Shown here: one piece after another, positions 12,640 through 25,431 of the stretch
Numbering within the stretch: position 1 is the stretch's first letter
Layout of the letters: every line of letters starts with the position of its first letter
Assembly: GCA_020226215.1 (NCBI GenBank)
Contig: CM035232.1
Coordinates: 58,971,220-59,035,219 of the forward strand
DNA: 64,000 nt
Reading direction: 5' to 3'
Source of the DNA: Sindora glabra
Lineage: Eukaryota > Streptophyta > Magnoliopsida > Fabales > Fabaceae
The notes under the pieces: model-generated
What the model saw: the letters and a program-made list of their open reading frames with translations, nothing else
The model's database searches: none
What the model was told of the DNA's origin: nothing
Translations under genes and position numbers: made by a program

Positions 12640-14225
12640 TGATGAACATGTCACAATGCATCAAAATTAGATTAAAAACTAGTTTACTACAAAATAATGT
12701 TATATAGTGGTACAACCAAGTCATACCTATAGTGATCTCTTAATTTATCTTTTTCTAATTGAATTATTAACAATGTTTACGTAATTTTCTAATTTATTAT
12801 GCACTAAAAACACAAGAAACTAATGCAAATATATGCAAAATAGAACTAAAAATAAAAAGTAGATAGAATACAATATGCAATCTAATACAGAATTAGATTT
12901 AGGGGTTTTGTGAACTTAAATTGAATTGAATTATTAAATAGAATAAAAATGCAAAGCAAATAAAAAGAAGAAAAACCAATGTAACAATTGAGAGCTTTAG
13001 TTTAGATTAATCATAGATGAATTAGGATCTAACTTTTATAATAAATTTTTTAATTTTGAATTACTTGGAACCCCTACAATAATTCTTAAATCCTACACTA
13101 GATTACCATGTAGGATTTAATCAACTAAAATTAGCCTAATTAAGCAACCGTTATAATCCTTAAGCTATATTGAAATTGATTTAATGATATAATTTAGTTA
13201 AATTGAAAAATTAAATTAGAAACCTCCAAATTAATCGCTCACCCCTCTGCCCCTATGCGTAAAATTGTAATTTACTAACCACAATTCAATATCAAAAGAG
13301 TAAGAAATCAGAAATCAGAAAGATGAGCATCAATTATACCAAATCAACATCCAACACAAGTAATTTCAAGAATTTAATAGAAGTAAATAGGGAAAAAGGA
13401 AAATTAATTAAAGAAAGTCAATATTACAATTTATGACCTCATAATACAAAAGAAGAGAGCCTTAAACTTCTTGAATTAAATCTAAATTTAAGCTTCTATT
13501 AATGAAGAACAATAAAGAAATAAGAAGAAGAAGAAGAGAAAAACTATGTTGCTAAATCTGTTTAAAAAGTCTCTAAAGTCTAATTAGTTTTTTTATTTTA
13601 TTTTATTTAATTAAGCTAAAACCCTATTGAACTTAGATTGGATGTCTCTTAAGATTATAATAATAGGGCCTTTTTAATTTTTAGAAGCCTAAACATATTT
13701 TTAACAAGACAATTAACTTTAATATTTACATTGATGAATTCTTGCAGGTCTAATTTTCAACCAATTTAAGATTACTAAAATAAGGTAGTTTAGATTATCC
13801 ATAAACATTAAAGTCGTAGGCTTGGGTCTTATGGAAATTCAAGCACTAGTTCTATGTTAATTTAACTTCTATGGGTCTACCTAAAAATTGAGATCGGCTC
13901 AGTTAGGATAGAAATATGACTTCAACTTCTCAGCCACGTATAGCCTCTAAAACATCTAAACTGGGCTTAGACTAAAACATAAAATTTGTAGATCTCTCTT
14001 TAAGCTTTCTAATAATATAAAGATCATCCTAATCCAATATCCAAAGCTCAAGATATAATTCAGAAATTGAAATAGTATGAAAAATCTAACTTTAACCAAA
14101 TAAATTTAGAATCTTGTAAAACTAACCACAATTTATAAAACAAGGCTAATTACATGAAATTAAGCATGTGTAACTCATTAAGAAATGTGAAATAGTAGAA
14201 AATAGTATAGTAAATATTCTTATCA
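12640..14225 (-). mobile_element. H1: solo LTR of family H inside the G1 5' LTR
   Basis: On the minus strand it starts TGATAAGAATATT and ends near TGCATTGTGACATGTTCATCA. It is the reverse complement of the same family as H2 (60651-62230) and nearly the same length (1,586 against 1,580 bp). The G1 3' LTR lacks it. The flanks ACTAG (left) and TTAAC (right) do not match, so the TSD is decayed or the boundary is off by a few bases. The U5-like text GGTACGACCTGG in H2 is reminiscent of Athila/Tat-type LTRs; class uncertain. Confidence 0.75.
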
Positions 14226-14420
14226 TTAACTAAACTTGAAGGTTCTACGCCTAGACCTAACTGATTAGGTAATCAATTAGGCCAAGTATAAAGGTTCTTT
14301 GCCTAGCCTTAATCAACGAGGTAATCAATTAAGCTAATATAAAGATGTACTAGTCAATTAGGTAACTAATTACACTAGGTTTAAAAACTCTACTTAGCTT
14401 GAATCAATTAGGTAATTAAT
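14226..14420. repeat. Short tandem sub-repeats in the G1 5' LTR
   Basis: Repeated text of the type TAGGTAATCAATTAGGC...AAGGTTCT...CCTAG. The same array is longer in the 3' LTR (33251-33530). H1 inserted into this array. Confidence 0.7.
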
Positions 14421-14770
14421 TATACCTTATTTTCTTTTAACTTCTACTTATTTCAAGATTTCTAAGAACTTTAATTCATTCTATAGTTGCAATATGAGTA
14501 TGTATGCCTTTGTTAGAAGTTAAATAAGTATGATAGGGCCATGCAAAGAGGCATGGTGCTATTATAACTAATGAAATTATGTTATGGTTTGATATTGAAA
14601 TAAATAAGTTTAATTGTCATTTTTATATGTGAAAATTAAAGTGAAGGTAGATTGATAACTCTTGTGACTTATACATCGGATCCAATAAATACTTACGAGG
14701 GATAAGGATGACAAGAATAGACTTCTAAGGGAAAAGGTTAGAGAGTTACAATGAGATTTATATGCTTTAT

Positions 14771-14772
14771 AC

Positions 14773-14860
<88 letters not shown>
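14771..14860. repeat. (ACAT)n/(AT)n microsatellite in the G1 5' LTR
   Basis: A few ACAT units followed by about 75 bp of AT repeats. The equivalent site in the 3' LTR is the TA tract in which solo LTR S3 inserted. Confidence 0.95.
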
Positions 14861-14865
<5 letters not shown>

Positions 14866-15518
14866 AATGATGTTGAAATGCTATAAATGAATTATCATAT
14901 TAAGGAAATGAAATTATTATGCTTGTATGGACATCGTGGAGTCACTAATGACTAATGATTTGATTTGTTGAATATATGAAATGTGGATTAGTAAGATTTT
15001 AATTGCATATGTTTCCTTTTCTTAGAATACTTGTTTGCTAAGCCTTAGACTTACCCCTCTATATTTTATTTTGCAAATCCATAGGTTGATACTCCACCAT
15101 CACCACCATAATAAGGAAAGGCCTTTTGGGATTCCATTAACTAGGCTAGAGGTAATATATTGATATTTTGCTTGTAAATAGATATTTTTTTCTTAAACCT
15201 TTCTTTATTAGGCCTTAAGTAGTAATGGGTGATTGCTTGGAGTAAACATTGTAAAGCATAGGGATTTTACTTAAGAATTGTAGTTATACTAAAGTATTAT
15301 GAAAAATTGTTAGGAATTAGAAGTAGGTATAACTCCTCCATTTTATGGGAAACAAGTATGTTAACTACTAATATTCTAAAATTTAAATATTAACATTAAT
15401 TATCTACACAATTTTTTTTATTTAAAGTGTTATGATTGTATATAATTAAGGTAAGCTATTAGAAATTGATAAGTTAGATTCCACGCTAGTCATAATTAAG
15501 GAAGCATTATAACAAAAG

Positions 15519-15530
15519 TGGAATCAAAAT
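15519..15530 (+). other. Primer binding site of G1 (decayed, tRNA-Met type)
   Basis: TGGAATCAAAAT lies four bases after the LTR end. It resembles TGGTATCAGAGC, complementary to the 3' end of initiator tRNA-Met, with several changes. The intact version is seen in BC. Confidence 0.6.
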
Positions 15531-15889
15531 ATAGTTTAGGATTTTTATTATGGAATAAAACCCCTAAGATTGGTTAATTAGGTTATATTTATGATATATT
15601 TGAGTAGCTATTATCCAAAATTATACCAATAGTATATGTGCACCTAAAACCATGTATCACTATACCATTTTGATTAACCTTATGATATCTATGAATGTCA
15701 GTAGTGGTGTTTATTCATAATGATCTCCTTATTATTGAATCATTTCTTTTCTAAGTGTTTAAGAGTTCTGTGAATTAGGAAAATAGTGAATACTAGAAGC
15801 CAATGGGCTAATACATATAATTTAGGCTAGAAAATTCTTACACCAAGCTATAACCTAAATAATAAAAGCTTTCAATTAGAATTAAGGGC
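15531..15889 (+). other. Leader region of G1, no coding feature seen
   Basis: AT-rich DNA between the PBS and the first recognisable gag protein text; nothing distinctive is visible. Confidence 0.5.
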
Positions 15890-16559
15890 AATACTAACAT
15901 AGGAACCAAAATAGCCATAATAGTGTCCAAGACCATGAACATGAGCATAAATGTACCCTTATGAAGAGACTACTAGAAATAAATTCCGTATTTTGCACAA
16001 GTTTCTCAAGCTAAAGCCCTATCAATATTTTAGCACAGATCTTATCGTAAATCATTACCAATTTCTGGATCAAATCTTGAGATATGGAAAGATGTTACAA
16101 TATCTTAAACCCTTTCTAGTAGAATTTCTATAATACCAACTAGGTGATAATGTTCACTATTGGTTTATTAGTGCCACTGAGAAAAGATATCTATATGTGC
16201 AATCCTTAACTTAGGTAACTTTTCAAGCAACTTTTATTAATGATTTCTTACTATCATGTGTGCAATAAGCCAAGGTTAAGGTATTTGAATACTTAATACA
16301 AGGAAAATTTTCTATCAATGATGCTTAGTTTACTAGGTTATTTTAATATATTGGATATTTGATCCACTAAAAGAGTTAAAGATAAGAGGTTTGTTCAGGG
16401 ATCATAAGACTTTTATTTCAAATAGATACACTTTAATAATGCCACTACTTATCAACAAGTGCTAGACTAGGCACTAAGATTGGAGTTTAGAATAAAGGAA
16501 AGGCATAAACATGAGGCCCTTATAAGGAGCAAAAAGAGAAGTTAGCAAGAAGGACCAAG

Positions 16560-18225
16560 TGTTGGTATGTGTCCTAAAACTAATCATATAGATGATTGAA
16601 GTTATACACAATGTATTATGTTTTATTTTAGGTAATTTAATTATTATATTTTATTTTTATAATTTTATTATTATTATGCGTAATTTATAACTTAATATAA
16701 TAATTATTCTTGGAATAGTTTCGCTATTTTTAAAATGCCCCTAGTCAAGTATTATTACGAAAAGGATAGTAATAATACATTGAGACTAGCATGTATAGTG
16801 ACTAATGATTACGAATCATGGATATGTGATATCAAGTCAATATATGAGTACATTGCTAGTGAACAATGTACTGGACTGACCCACTATGAGAATATTGCAT
16901 GGATAGACGTGTCATAAGTTATTCTCATATGATCACAAATACACATAAACCTTTGACCTGAAATCACTATGTTTCCCTACATGAGGAATTAGTCACTTTA
17001 ATATTGTCCTATGTCACCTTTAATCAGGATGACAAGTAGGGCATTGATTGGGTGTGTCATAAATCGTGTAGAGGGAAGTGAGTGATGTAGATGGGATTTT
17101 GTTACTCTTGTATAAAAGAGAAATATCCTTGGGCCTCTTGATTGAGTGAGACTTATAAATGCATAGCCATGCTCAATTAAATTAATATGTGATGTTAATC
17201 ATTTATTCTAAGTCTACTCAGTATCAAGAAATATAAATTGAACATTGACGAGGATGACACATTCCATGCCTCTAGTTCAATTTGGATATTATTACAAAAG
17301 GGTTATGATGCAAAACGTTGATTATGTATTAGGTGGATGTCGAATCACAGACATTCTTACTACTTGAGTGCCAGTGATGTATTGCTAGATATCGCTTACT
17401 GTCTATGGCTCAATAATGAGTCAATGTCAACGTAGTAAGAACCTACAGGGTCACACAAAAGGAGTAGAAATAAGACAATAATTAATTGGACTTTAATTAT
17501 ATTAATATCCAATTAATTGGACTTATTTTCATACATATATATATTATTAAGAATAATGTGTTATTCACGTAATATATATATATATATATATTATGTGATA
17601 TTATTTGATATTAAAGTAATATCAAATAATTACGTTATCAGATATTAGATAAATATATTATGAGATAATATTATTTTGATATTTGATAACTATATGCAAT
17701 TATCTAATATTAAGATATTTATATTATGAGATAATATTATATAATGTTAGATAATTAATAGATAAGTCATATCTCTCCTCATTATCTCTAGAATAAGGAT
17801 AAAATGAGTTGTTAAGTATGATTAGGATTTTGGAAGCATTATCCTAGTAGGACTAGGATTGTGGCTTGCCTAAGTTCTATAAAAAGGGGGCTTGAGGATA
17901 GCATATAAGAGACACGCTCATAGGCTTCCTAAAACCCTAAATCACTCAGAAAACATCAAAATCCTAATTCCTAGAGAGAGAAACGCATCCTAGCAGATTC
18001 GTGGAGGGTGAGAGGTCGTTGATCACTCCGTGTGGATACCGTATAGACGTTGTACCTTCCGGCCGGCGTTTGATTCATCCGCTCTTAAGTTTTGATCAAT
18101 AGAAACATAAATGCCCAATAGGTAAAACCCTAATCATTGATTTATGCTTTTTACATGGATCCTAGGTAGAATTCGGATTAAAATTTTTGAAATTTCGCTG
18201 CATGTAATAATCTGAATTCTTAATA
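16560..18225 (+). mobile_element. S1: copia-type solo LTR, TSD CCAAG
   Basis: Starts TGTTGGTATGTGTCC and ends TTCTTAATA, flanked by CCAAG on both sides (16555-16559 and 18226-18230). The last bases are TA instead of the usual CA. The layout matches S2-S4: start similar to TATGCCCTAAAACCAATCAT, then a TATA-like box, then a tail with CATGGATCCT. No PBS or ORF is present, so it is a solo LTR. Copia assignment rests on general LTR style and is not proven. Confidence 0.88.
17878..17885 (+). promoter_or_regulatory. TATA-like box in S1
   Basis: TATAAAAA followed by GGGGGC. At the equivalent place S2 has TATTTAAATA (25001-25010). This is probably the LTR promoter, with transcripts starting about 25-35 bp downstream. 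Confidence 0.45.
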
Positions 18226-18572
18226 CCAAGCTAGATGCAACCTACTAAAGGGATGCCCCTTCAAAGAGTTTTTAGTAATAAGAAAAGTGGTCTTATTTTA
18301 AGGCCAATATAATTTCATAGTGTTCATAGCAAACCTTTTGTGAGGGGAATGTAAAAGGCTAAAAAAGTTATTCCAATTCTCTTTCAAGCAATCAAAGAAA
18401 TAGCAAACTAAATGATAGTAATGTTTAGTCAAGGACACATGCAATTCGAATCATGATGGCTTGTGTGTATAGTTTAACGGAACATGCTTTAAGTACAGGT
18501 ATGATACATATAAGGCTAAAGAACATTCCCAAATTTTGCTTATCCAAAGTGCTAATTACTTGGCCTCTTAAC

Positions 18573-21500
18573 TATCATGACTAACCATAATTGTGGCTAG
18601 CGTAAATCATGTTACCAATTTCTATAAGCCTTTACAATTTTTCACTCTTTCTATTCAACAGGAGTTTCCAAATTTCAAGGGAACTTGAAATTTTTCCTTT
18701 AAATTTTCACAAAAAAAGATAAAGTCTCCCTTATTTTTGGACACTTTTGAGGGCTACACACCTTAAAATACAACACCTGTATATATTCTCAAGTACAATA
18801 GTATCAAACAAACATATAGTATAGTACAATTTCAAACTTATAGACAGATAAATGATTTAACATATTAAATGTGGAATCAATATCATTTCCATTTCTAATT
18901 TTGATTCTAATTCAAAGAGGATCCTAACTGTTAAATCTTTAGTCCAGGCGGTCTTTGCTTTTCCGTGGATGCACTAAGGCTCATAGGCACTAATCTTTAC
19001 CTAAAAACATTAAAAATAAAATAGAGTGAATTATGAGAACTCATTATGTATATATCAACCACTATCTTATGGGAGATCAATTTTACATATAATAATCTTA
19101 GGTTAAGCATGTAATGATTTAGAAACTATTAACTAACCTATGTTTTAAATTTCTAAAACTTATAGAACCAAATCTTGAAATAGGAGTTCTTTTGCACAAA
19201 ACTCATGGAAAATACAACATCTGATAATGTATAATATTATTATCATAAGACGCATTACCTATTTTGGATAGTCAAGACAACCACAAACAACCCTCAATGC
19301 CAAATACAAACAAATCATCATAGTCATATTATGTCTTTACAATTATGTCAAACAGTGACATCCAATCATAAGCAAAGTTCTAATATCACATCAAATCACA
19401 CACTCAGTTATAGTAAACATATAAGTGACTACCTTTTTATTTCAAAATCAAGTTTACACTTTTCTCAATCATTCCTTAGGAATTTTCCATTTGGCTCTCA
19501 AATCAATCTTATGTCTTTCACAACTATTAGCTAAGAATTTTCCATCTAGCTTTTAGGTTTATCTCTTCATTATAAATCACAATATCTGATGTCATTGCTT
19601 TAGCACAGTTTACCATTTTTCAAAGCCTCATAAGGCTCAAACCATAATGTAGTCAATTTGCTAAAGCTTCACTCAATTCATATCACTAGATTCAATACAA
19701 GCCCACATAGATGTCTATTCCACAATTATAAGCAATCAAAGCATATAACACAATCGCAATGTGATTTATTATAATTCTATTGCAATCAATCAGACAATAA
19801 CTGATAATAACATCATGTTTCTTTTGCACATTCTAATTAATTAACACTCTCTTAATAGCTAATTACACTTATACCAAGAAACTAAGTTTATATATAAATA
19901 TATATACATGAATGTGAATATGAAATCTGTACTATCAACATGAAGAATACAATTCATAATATCTAAATCATCTTCAATTAAGATAAAATTAGTAGTAAGA
20001 TATATACTCACTTGATAATACTAATCCACTCTTAAAAGTCTCTAAGCATTTATAACCATCTTTCCACATTTACCTCTTATAATCACCATTTACAAAAATG
20101 AATTATAATTATGTAAACACTAATTATTTTCTTTTCATATATTATAAATCCATAAGCTGATCATAATATAGTAGTATTTTGTATTACTTATTTCTTATAC
20201 TTCCCAATATTAACCGATAATCCAAATATGCTACTAAATTATCCTAGATCCTCAATTCTTTTATTTTCTTTTAAACTTATTATCGAAATATCAGAAATTC
20301 TTGGATATATGTAATGACCTTTCCAACTCAAGGTACTAAACCATCAAAGCATTACTACTCATATTATCATATAAAATTATACACTTGTTTACGTGTATCT
20401 TCAATTTTTCATAAAGAACTAGAAAAGCATCTTTATTAGAAATTTTTGCCTTGATGATATAATTATGCTACAAATAGGTTATTTTAATTGTTTGGTCATA
20501 AAATTTTTTATTTAATAAATACGATACTAGGCATCCAATTAATATTATAAAATAAGATTTTCTTGAGTCCTATTGGAATTCTTCAAAATATAAAAATATA
20601 ATACTTTGCAATTACTTTGAGCAAAGTATTATAATAATCTATATCATAAAACTCTTATTCTATAAGACCGTCATCATATATATGAATCTATTTACAATAT
20701 CAGTTTTCTAAAATACATAATTGTTGCTAAGAATATGATAATATAATACTTTCTAGTGGTTCTATTTATACTATTTAAGCACTTCATATCATAAAAATTA
20801 TATTTTTCCAAAGTAATACTCGAAAGCTAAAATAACTAATAATGGGTTTTCTTAAGTCAGATTAAAATTATGCAAGATATAAGAATATAATACTCCATAA
20901 ATTTTCTATTTATAGTATTTTAGCACCATATAACATAAATTATCAATTTTTGTTCAACCCATCATCATAATTCCCAAAATTGAATAGGTCTCTTTGTCTC
21001 ACATATGAATCAACTATAACATTAGTTTAAAATATTATTTTTATATTTGATTACTCTATTTTAACACTTCATAGCATAAAGATCATATTTTTATCATGTT
21101 TCATTATATATTACAAATATGTATAAAAATAGGTATCTTAGATTAAACCTCAACTCAACAAGAATATTAAACTTTTATGCTATGAAGCCATTTACCTCTA
21201 TCTATAGTATCTACCTTAAGCTTGCTAGTGCCGAAAATTGCCACTATTGCTAGCTAAAAAAATGCAAGAAACTAATTCTGCCAAGATGCCTAACTTCGAT
21301 CCTAGCTTATTTCTACATTATGGAGCTCCGGAGGTGAAGAGGGAGCTTTACGAACTCCCAACCATGTTTAGAGGTTAGAAAGATCACACTAAATCATAGC
21401 TCAGATCTACTACTCAATTGCCAATCGCAACCTTTCCTCCACAATTAAGGAGGGATGTCAAACAATAGCAATTGCTAGTGATGGCTGCAATGCACAACAA

Positions 21501-22236
21501 CCAGTAAAAGGGGAACTACAACAAAAGGAATGGTTAGCGATAGGATGCCAGCAAGGAAAAGAAGAGAGATGGAAAAAAGAGAAGGAAGAGGCAGTGCTGG
21601 TGCTACTTGGGAGAAAAGGAAATCAAACAAAGAAATAAAAAGAATAGAAGAGATTGGATAGCATGAAAATTAAAGAGAGGGCTGTCCAAAAATTAAAGGG
21701 AAGAAAGAAACAATAATCAAGAAATAAAAAAAATATATAAAAAGAGAGAAAAACAAAATAAACAAAGCTAAGGGATATAATTCAGTACTTTTCAAAGTAA
21801 TATAATCCCAATCCTCATTTAATTTCATTTGTCTAAATGGTTTGAATTAATCTTGGCCATTAAATTGTTATATCATATGATACTTTTCTCCAAGTAATTT
21901 TAAAATTTCAATACAAGTATTTTAATATTACCTTGACAAATAGAATCTTAATACTCATATTTTTCAAAAACTAATTTTTTTTTATCTCAATTCAAATAGT
22001 ATTTTTAATCTCACCTTAATATAATAATACTACAACTTCCAAAAATAATTTATCAAATATTAATAATTAACTTCATAAAACTTTGTACCCATGTTTTTTT
22101 TTTATTTTTAACTTATGAGGAAATCCTTATAAAACATTTAAATAAATCTCAAATTAACAATGGCCATATATAAAATAAATAATTATTCATAAATTTTAAA
22201 ATTATAAAATTTTATTTTAAAACTAAGGATATTACA
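18573..22236 (-). mobile_element. B: complete 3' LTR of BC (3,664 bp)
   Basis: Read on the minus strand it starts TGTAATATCC directly after a purine tract and ends TTAGTCATGATA. It contains a CT-rich stretch (reverse complement of about 21540-21760) as in C. The match to C extends over almost the whole length, in inverted orientation. No ORF. Confidence 0.85.
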
Positions 22237-22275
22237 AGTTTTCCTGCCATCAAGAAAATTTGCCCCCGAATTTTC
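22237..22275 (-). other. Polypurine-tract region of BC
   Basis: On the minus strand AAATTCGGGGGCAAATTTTC is followed by GATGGCAGGAAAAC and then the LTR start. It parallels the G1 tract AATTCGAGGATAAATTC and fixes B as the 3' LTR. Confidence 0.7.
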
Positions 22276-23940
22276 AAGAAAGCAAGTATGGTTTGCATAA
22301 ATACGTCAATAACTTTTATATCAATTCAGTGCATAGTCATTTGAACTGAATTGTTTTAGGCGATTTCATATGCCACTTAATCTAATCATAATCATGCAAT
22401 CATTCAATATATAGACAATTTTGTAAATTACTTTCACAAGACATAAGCTAACATGTTTACTTACCTACCAATCATGTTTAAACAAGTCAAACTCAAACAA
22501 GTGCTGTAAGCATTACTTAAGGTTCATCATATGATTTTTGAATACATATCTTATCTTTTACCTAATTAAGCAAAAAATGTTATTTACATCAGCATTGGTC
22601 ATTTACTACAATTCCAATACATTCCATACACCACCAATAAGTTCTCTTAGCACTTATCATGAAAACAAATCATAACTAATCATTCATAATTAAGGATCTT
22701 AACTAAAAATTCAATTACACAAATAAGTTTAGCAAATAAGCCTGTAACTTGAGTTCATCCAACTCTACAATTAGGCTTATACATATTTAATTAGTTAACT
22801 AATTTTACAATCAATAACTATCAATCATCCCCATATGTGCTTGGAGGTAAATTATACATAAATTAGCATTGCGATAATATCCTCACAACCTTTTATTCCA
22901 AGATTCAATAACAATCATTTGTAAAAATATAAACTCATAATTAAATACTCATCAAGCATTATCATAAGCATTGGTCTCACTCATAACTTATCTCGAGTAA
23001 GCATTAATCATTCAAATAGCCAATCAAGTTCAATACAATTAAATCATATCAAATAGAATCATCTAAGGCCAACCAGATATCAATATTAGAATACAAGGCA
23101 TAGCAGTATAAAGAATGAATTTAATAGCTTTTAGTAAAAACTCACTGAATGACAATAATTGATATCTAAGATTTCTCTTTATATCTTCGATCCAATCTTA
23201 TCCCTTACCACCCTAGGCCCAAGGTCACTAACCTTTTCCTTCTAACCTTTACCATTCTTCTCCTCCTCTGCAAAGGATGTTTATCTCCCCCTATCATAGA
23301 TCATATACAAAGTGAGTACTCATACTTATAATGGCCATTATAGGTAGCAATCATTGATATCATGATCTCATATATTAGTGAACAATGCTAGGATACCATA
23401 AGCATCGTATCACCATGATGGGACAACTTAGGTGTTAGCCATGCATTTAACTATCACATATTATAGGGTATGGTCAAGACATCAACTATGTCATAAGGGT
23501 TTTATTAATAAAATTTGTCATTCTCCTATCATCAACCATTCAACATCAATCATAAATAATAACTTAATTTCATTTCACTCAATACTAATCATTCATTTCA
23601 TACATTGTTAACCATTCATTTCACATTCAATTCACTCATTTCACATAATTCAAACCATCCATTCCTCACAATGTTAATTACAATCCATAATTCAAATCCA
23701 TATCACATAGTTTGAATCATTACATACTTCCAATAATTAGGTCAGCAACAATTCAACTTGGAAATAGTTCATCTTGCTGGATAAACAATAAATAGATTCA
23801 ATAATTTAATAAATAGTGACTCACATGTATAGTAGGAAATCCATAGACATTTTCATAGACACGCCTCACAGAATACTCAATTTGCTTACTTAGATTTGAC
23901 AGTTTGATTATTTTAGCCTATTTACCACTAGGAACCTAAA

Positions 23941-23956
23941 CCATACTCTGATACCA
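23941..23956 (-). other. Primer binding site of BC (tRNA-Met type, well preserved)
   Basis: Minus-strand TGGTATCAGAGTATGG. The first 11 bases fit the 3' end of initiator tRNA-Met. It is preceded by AAAGG and then directly by the inverted LTR, where a normal element would have the U5 end ACA. Confidence 0.8.
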
Positions 23957-23988
23957 CCTTTAAAATAATAAAAAAATTATGGGTATGA

Positions 23989-25431
23989 TGTTAGTGTATA
24001 TGCCCTAAAACCAATCATATTGGTGATTGTAATTTTGAATCATGTTATTTTAATGACAATTCCAATTATTATATTTATATATATTGTCTGCGTAATATAT
24101 TTAATTATAATAATAACCTTAGAATAATTGTATTCTTAAATGTCCCTAGTCATATATCATTGTGGATCAGGTTGCTTTGATATATTAAGACTAGCATGTG
24201 TGAAAACTTATATGGGATATTAAGTTTACACATGAGTACAAGTTAGAGAACTTGTATACTAGACCGACCCATATTAAGAACACTACATGGATCGTTATAT
24301 GAGTGTCATAAGTGGTTCTTAGTCATCATTATTAATATGGTCCTTTGACCTGAGATCACCAAGGTTCCCTACATGTGAGTTTCATATTTTGATACTATTC
24401 TATGTCACTAATGGTTAAGTGAATGCAAGGGTAGATATTGGATATGTCACATATCATGCGGAGGGGTTTGTGTGATCAAGATGGGATTTGTCCCTCCTAT
24501 ATAACAGGAGTAACATCTATGGGCCCCTTGACTAAGTAAAGTTGAGAAAATGCATGGCCATGCTCAGATGAATTGACATGAGATGTCGATTACATTTGTT
24601 TCAGTCAGCTTACTTAGGAGTCAAGAAACCTTAAGATTGGGCTATACGGGAATGACACGGTCCATGTCTCGTGCTAATCTAGATGTATAGGACAAAAGGA
24701 CATAAGTGATGATCACGTGTAAAGGTTTAGTCAAATCACCGACTTTCTCATTACTTGGGTAACAATGATGTGTTGCTAGACACCGATCTTTGTTTATGAT
24801 CATTAATATGATTAATGGTCATTGCCAACGTAATGAGAGCCTGTAGGGTCGCACACTTAGAGCTTAGTGAATTTGGAATTAATGGACCAAATTGTTTGGG
24901 CTTAATATTTAGGAATTAATGTTATAATTATAAGGCCCAATAGTAAGCCTATAATTATACATGGAATAAGGCCCAAATAGGTTAGGTTTTTCTATGCACC
25001 TATTTAAATAGGCTTATTGGGTAATAATAGGATTATTATTATTCTTCACGCACCCCAAGTAAAAGCATAGAAAAACCCTAGCCACTCTCCTTGACCAAAA
25101 TCTCTGTAGAGGCGTAGCTAGCACTACGAGGTCTAAGGAGATCAATTCCAACCGGTGTATGTAGCGGACATTCATCGGTGATTCACGGGTTCGTGTGGAT
25201 ACCACAGAGGTGCAGCCACATAAACGTTGTACTGGTGATCTGATTTTCTGGTTTCCATTCCGGTTCGTGATTTGGAAGCAGATCAGACTTGGTGTAGCGG
25301 TCAGAAGAATTTTGCCGAAAGGTATAAACCCTAATCCCTAATCTATGGCGTTCTAATTTCGCATGGATCCTTGGTGGAAATCGTGCAAAAGTTTTATTCC
25401 GCTGTGCATGTATGATGCGCGATTTCCAGCA
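23989..25431 (+). mobile_element. S2: copia-type solo LTR, TSD TATGA
   Basis: Starts TGTTAGTGTATATGCCC and ends GCGATTTCCAGCA. TATGA is present at 23984-23988 and 25432-25436. Removing it restores continuous LTR C text (TATGGGTATGAAGTTTTATA). A TATA-like TATTTAAATA lies at 25001-25010. No ORF or PBS. It is the best-preserved member of the S family here. Confidence 0.93.
25001..25010 (+). promoter_or_regulatory. TATA-like box in S2
   Basis: TATTTAAATA within CACCTATTTAAATAGGCTTA. The same motif appears inverted in S3 (about 34242) and S4 (about 50840), so it is conserved across the family. Confidence 0.5.

Larger units (their letters stand above)
11863..15514 (+). mobile_element. 5' LTR of G1 (contains solo LTR H1)
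   Basis: Starts TGTCACACTTTC and ends GCATTATAACA. Much of it aligns with 32483-35980: both have the segment running from GAGAGCC/AAGAGCC through a leader-like region to AAGGTAAT at about 12193 and 32807. The 1,586-bp H1 insertion accounts for the extra length. It ends directly before a PBS-like site, which marks it as the 5' LTR. Confidence 0.8.
15890..18567 (+). pseudogene. G1 gag relic, split by solo LTR S1
   Basis: Conceptual fragments in shifting frames match the Ty3/gypsy capsid pattern: FLKLKPYQYFSTDLIVNHYQ (about 16003), then WVTFQATFINDFLL-type text (about 16220) and GLRDHKTFISNRYTL-type text (about 16400). After the S1 insertion, text at about 18430-18500 resembles a decayed CCHC zinc knuckle (GLCV, GTCFKYR). 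Many stops and frameshifts. In a working element this would be the nucleocapsid/capsid precursor. It ends at the TTAAC target of BC; the protein resumes at 28969. Confidence 0.65.
22237..23957 (-). other. Internal region of BC, non-coding
   Basis: Lies between the purine tract next to B and the PBS next to C. No gag or pol text is seen on either strand. CATTCA/CATTTCA-rich text at 23520-23720 is a simple composition bias. The short non-coding internal region between long LTRs is the LARD type of non-autonomous element. Confidence 0.65.

Noticed and set aside
16735..16917. 60-codon frame starting MPLVKYYYEKD
   Set aside because: Lies within solo LTR S1 and is not conserved in S2-S4, where the same DNA has stops.
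23941..23956. tRNA gene fragment
   Set aside because: Only the tRNA-complementary primer binding site is present; there is no cloverleaf or A/B box.
25014..25205. 63-codon minus-strand frame
   Set aside because: Lies in the leader part of solo LTR S2 on the antisense strand; no motif and not kept in S3 or S4.
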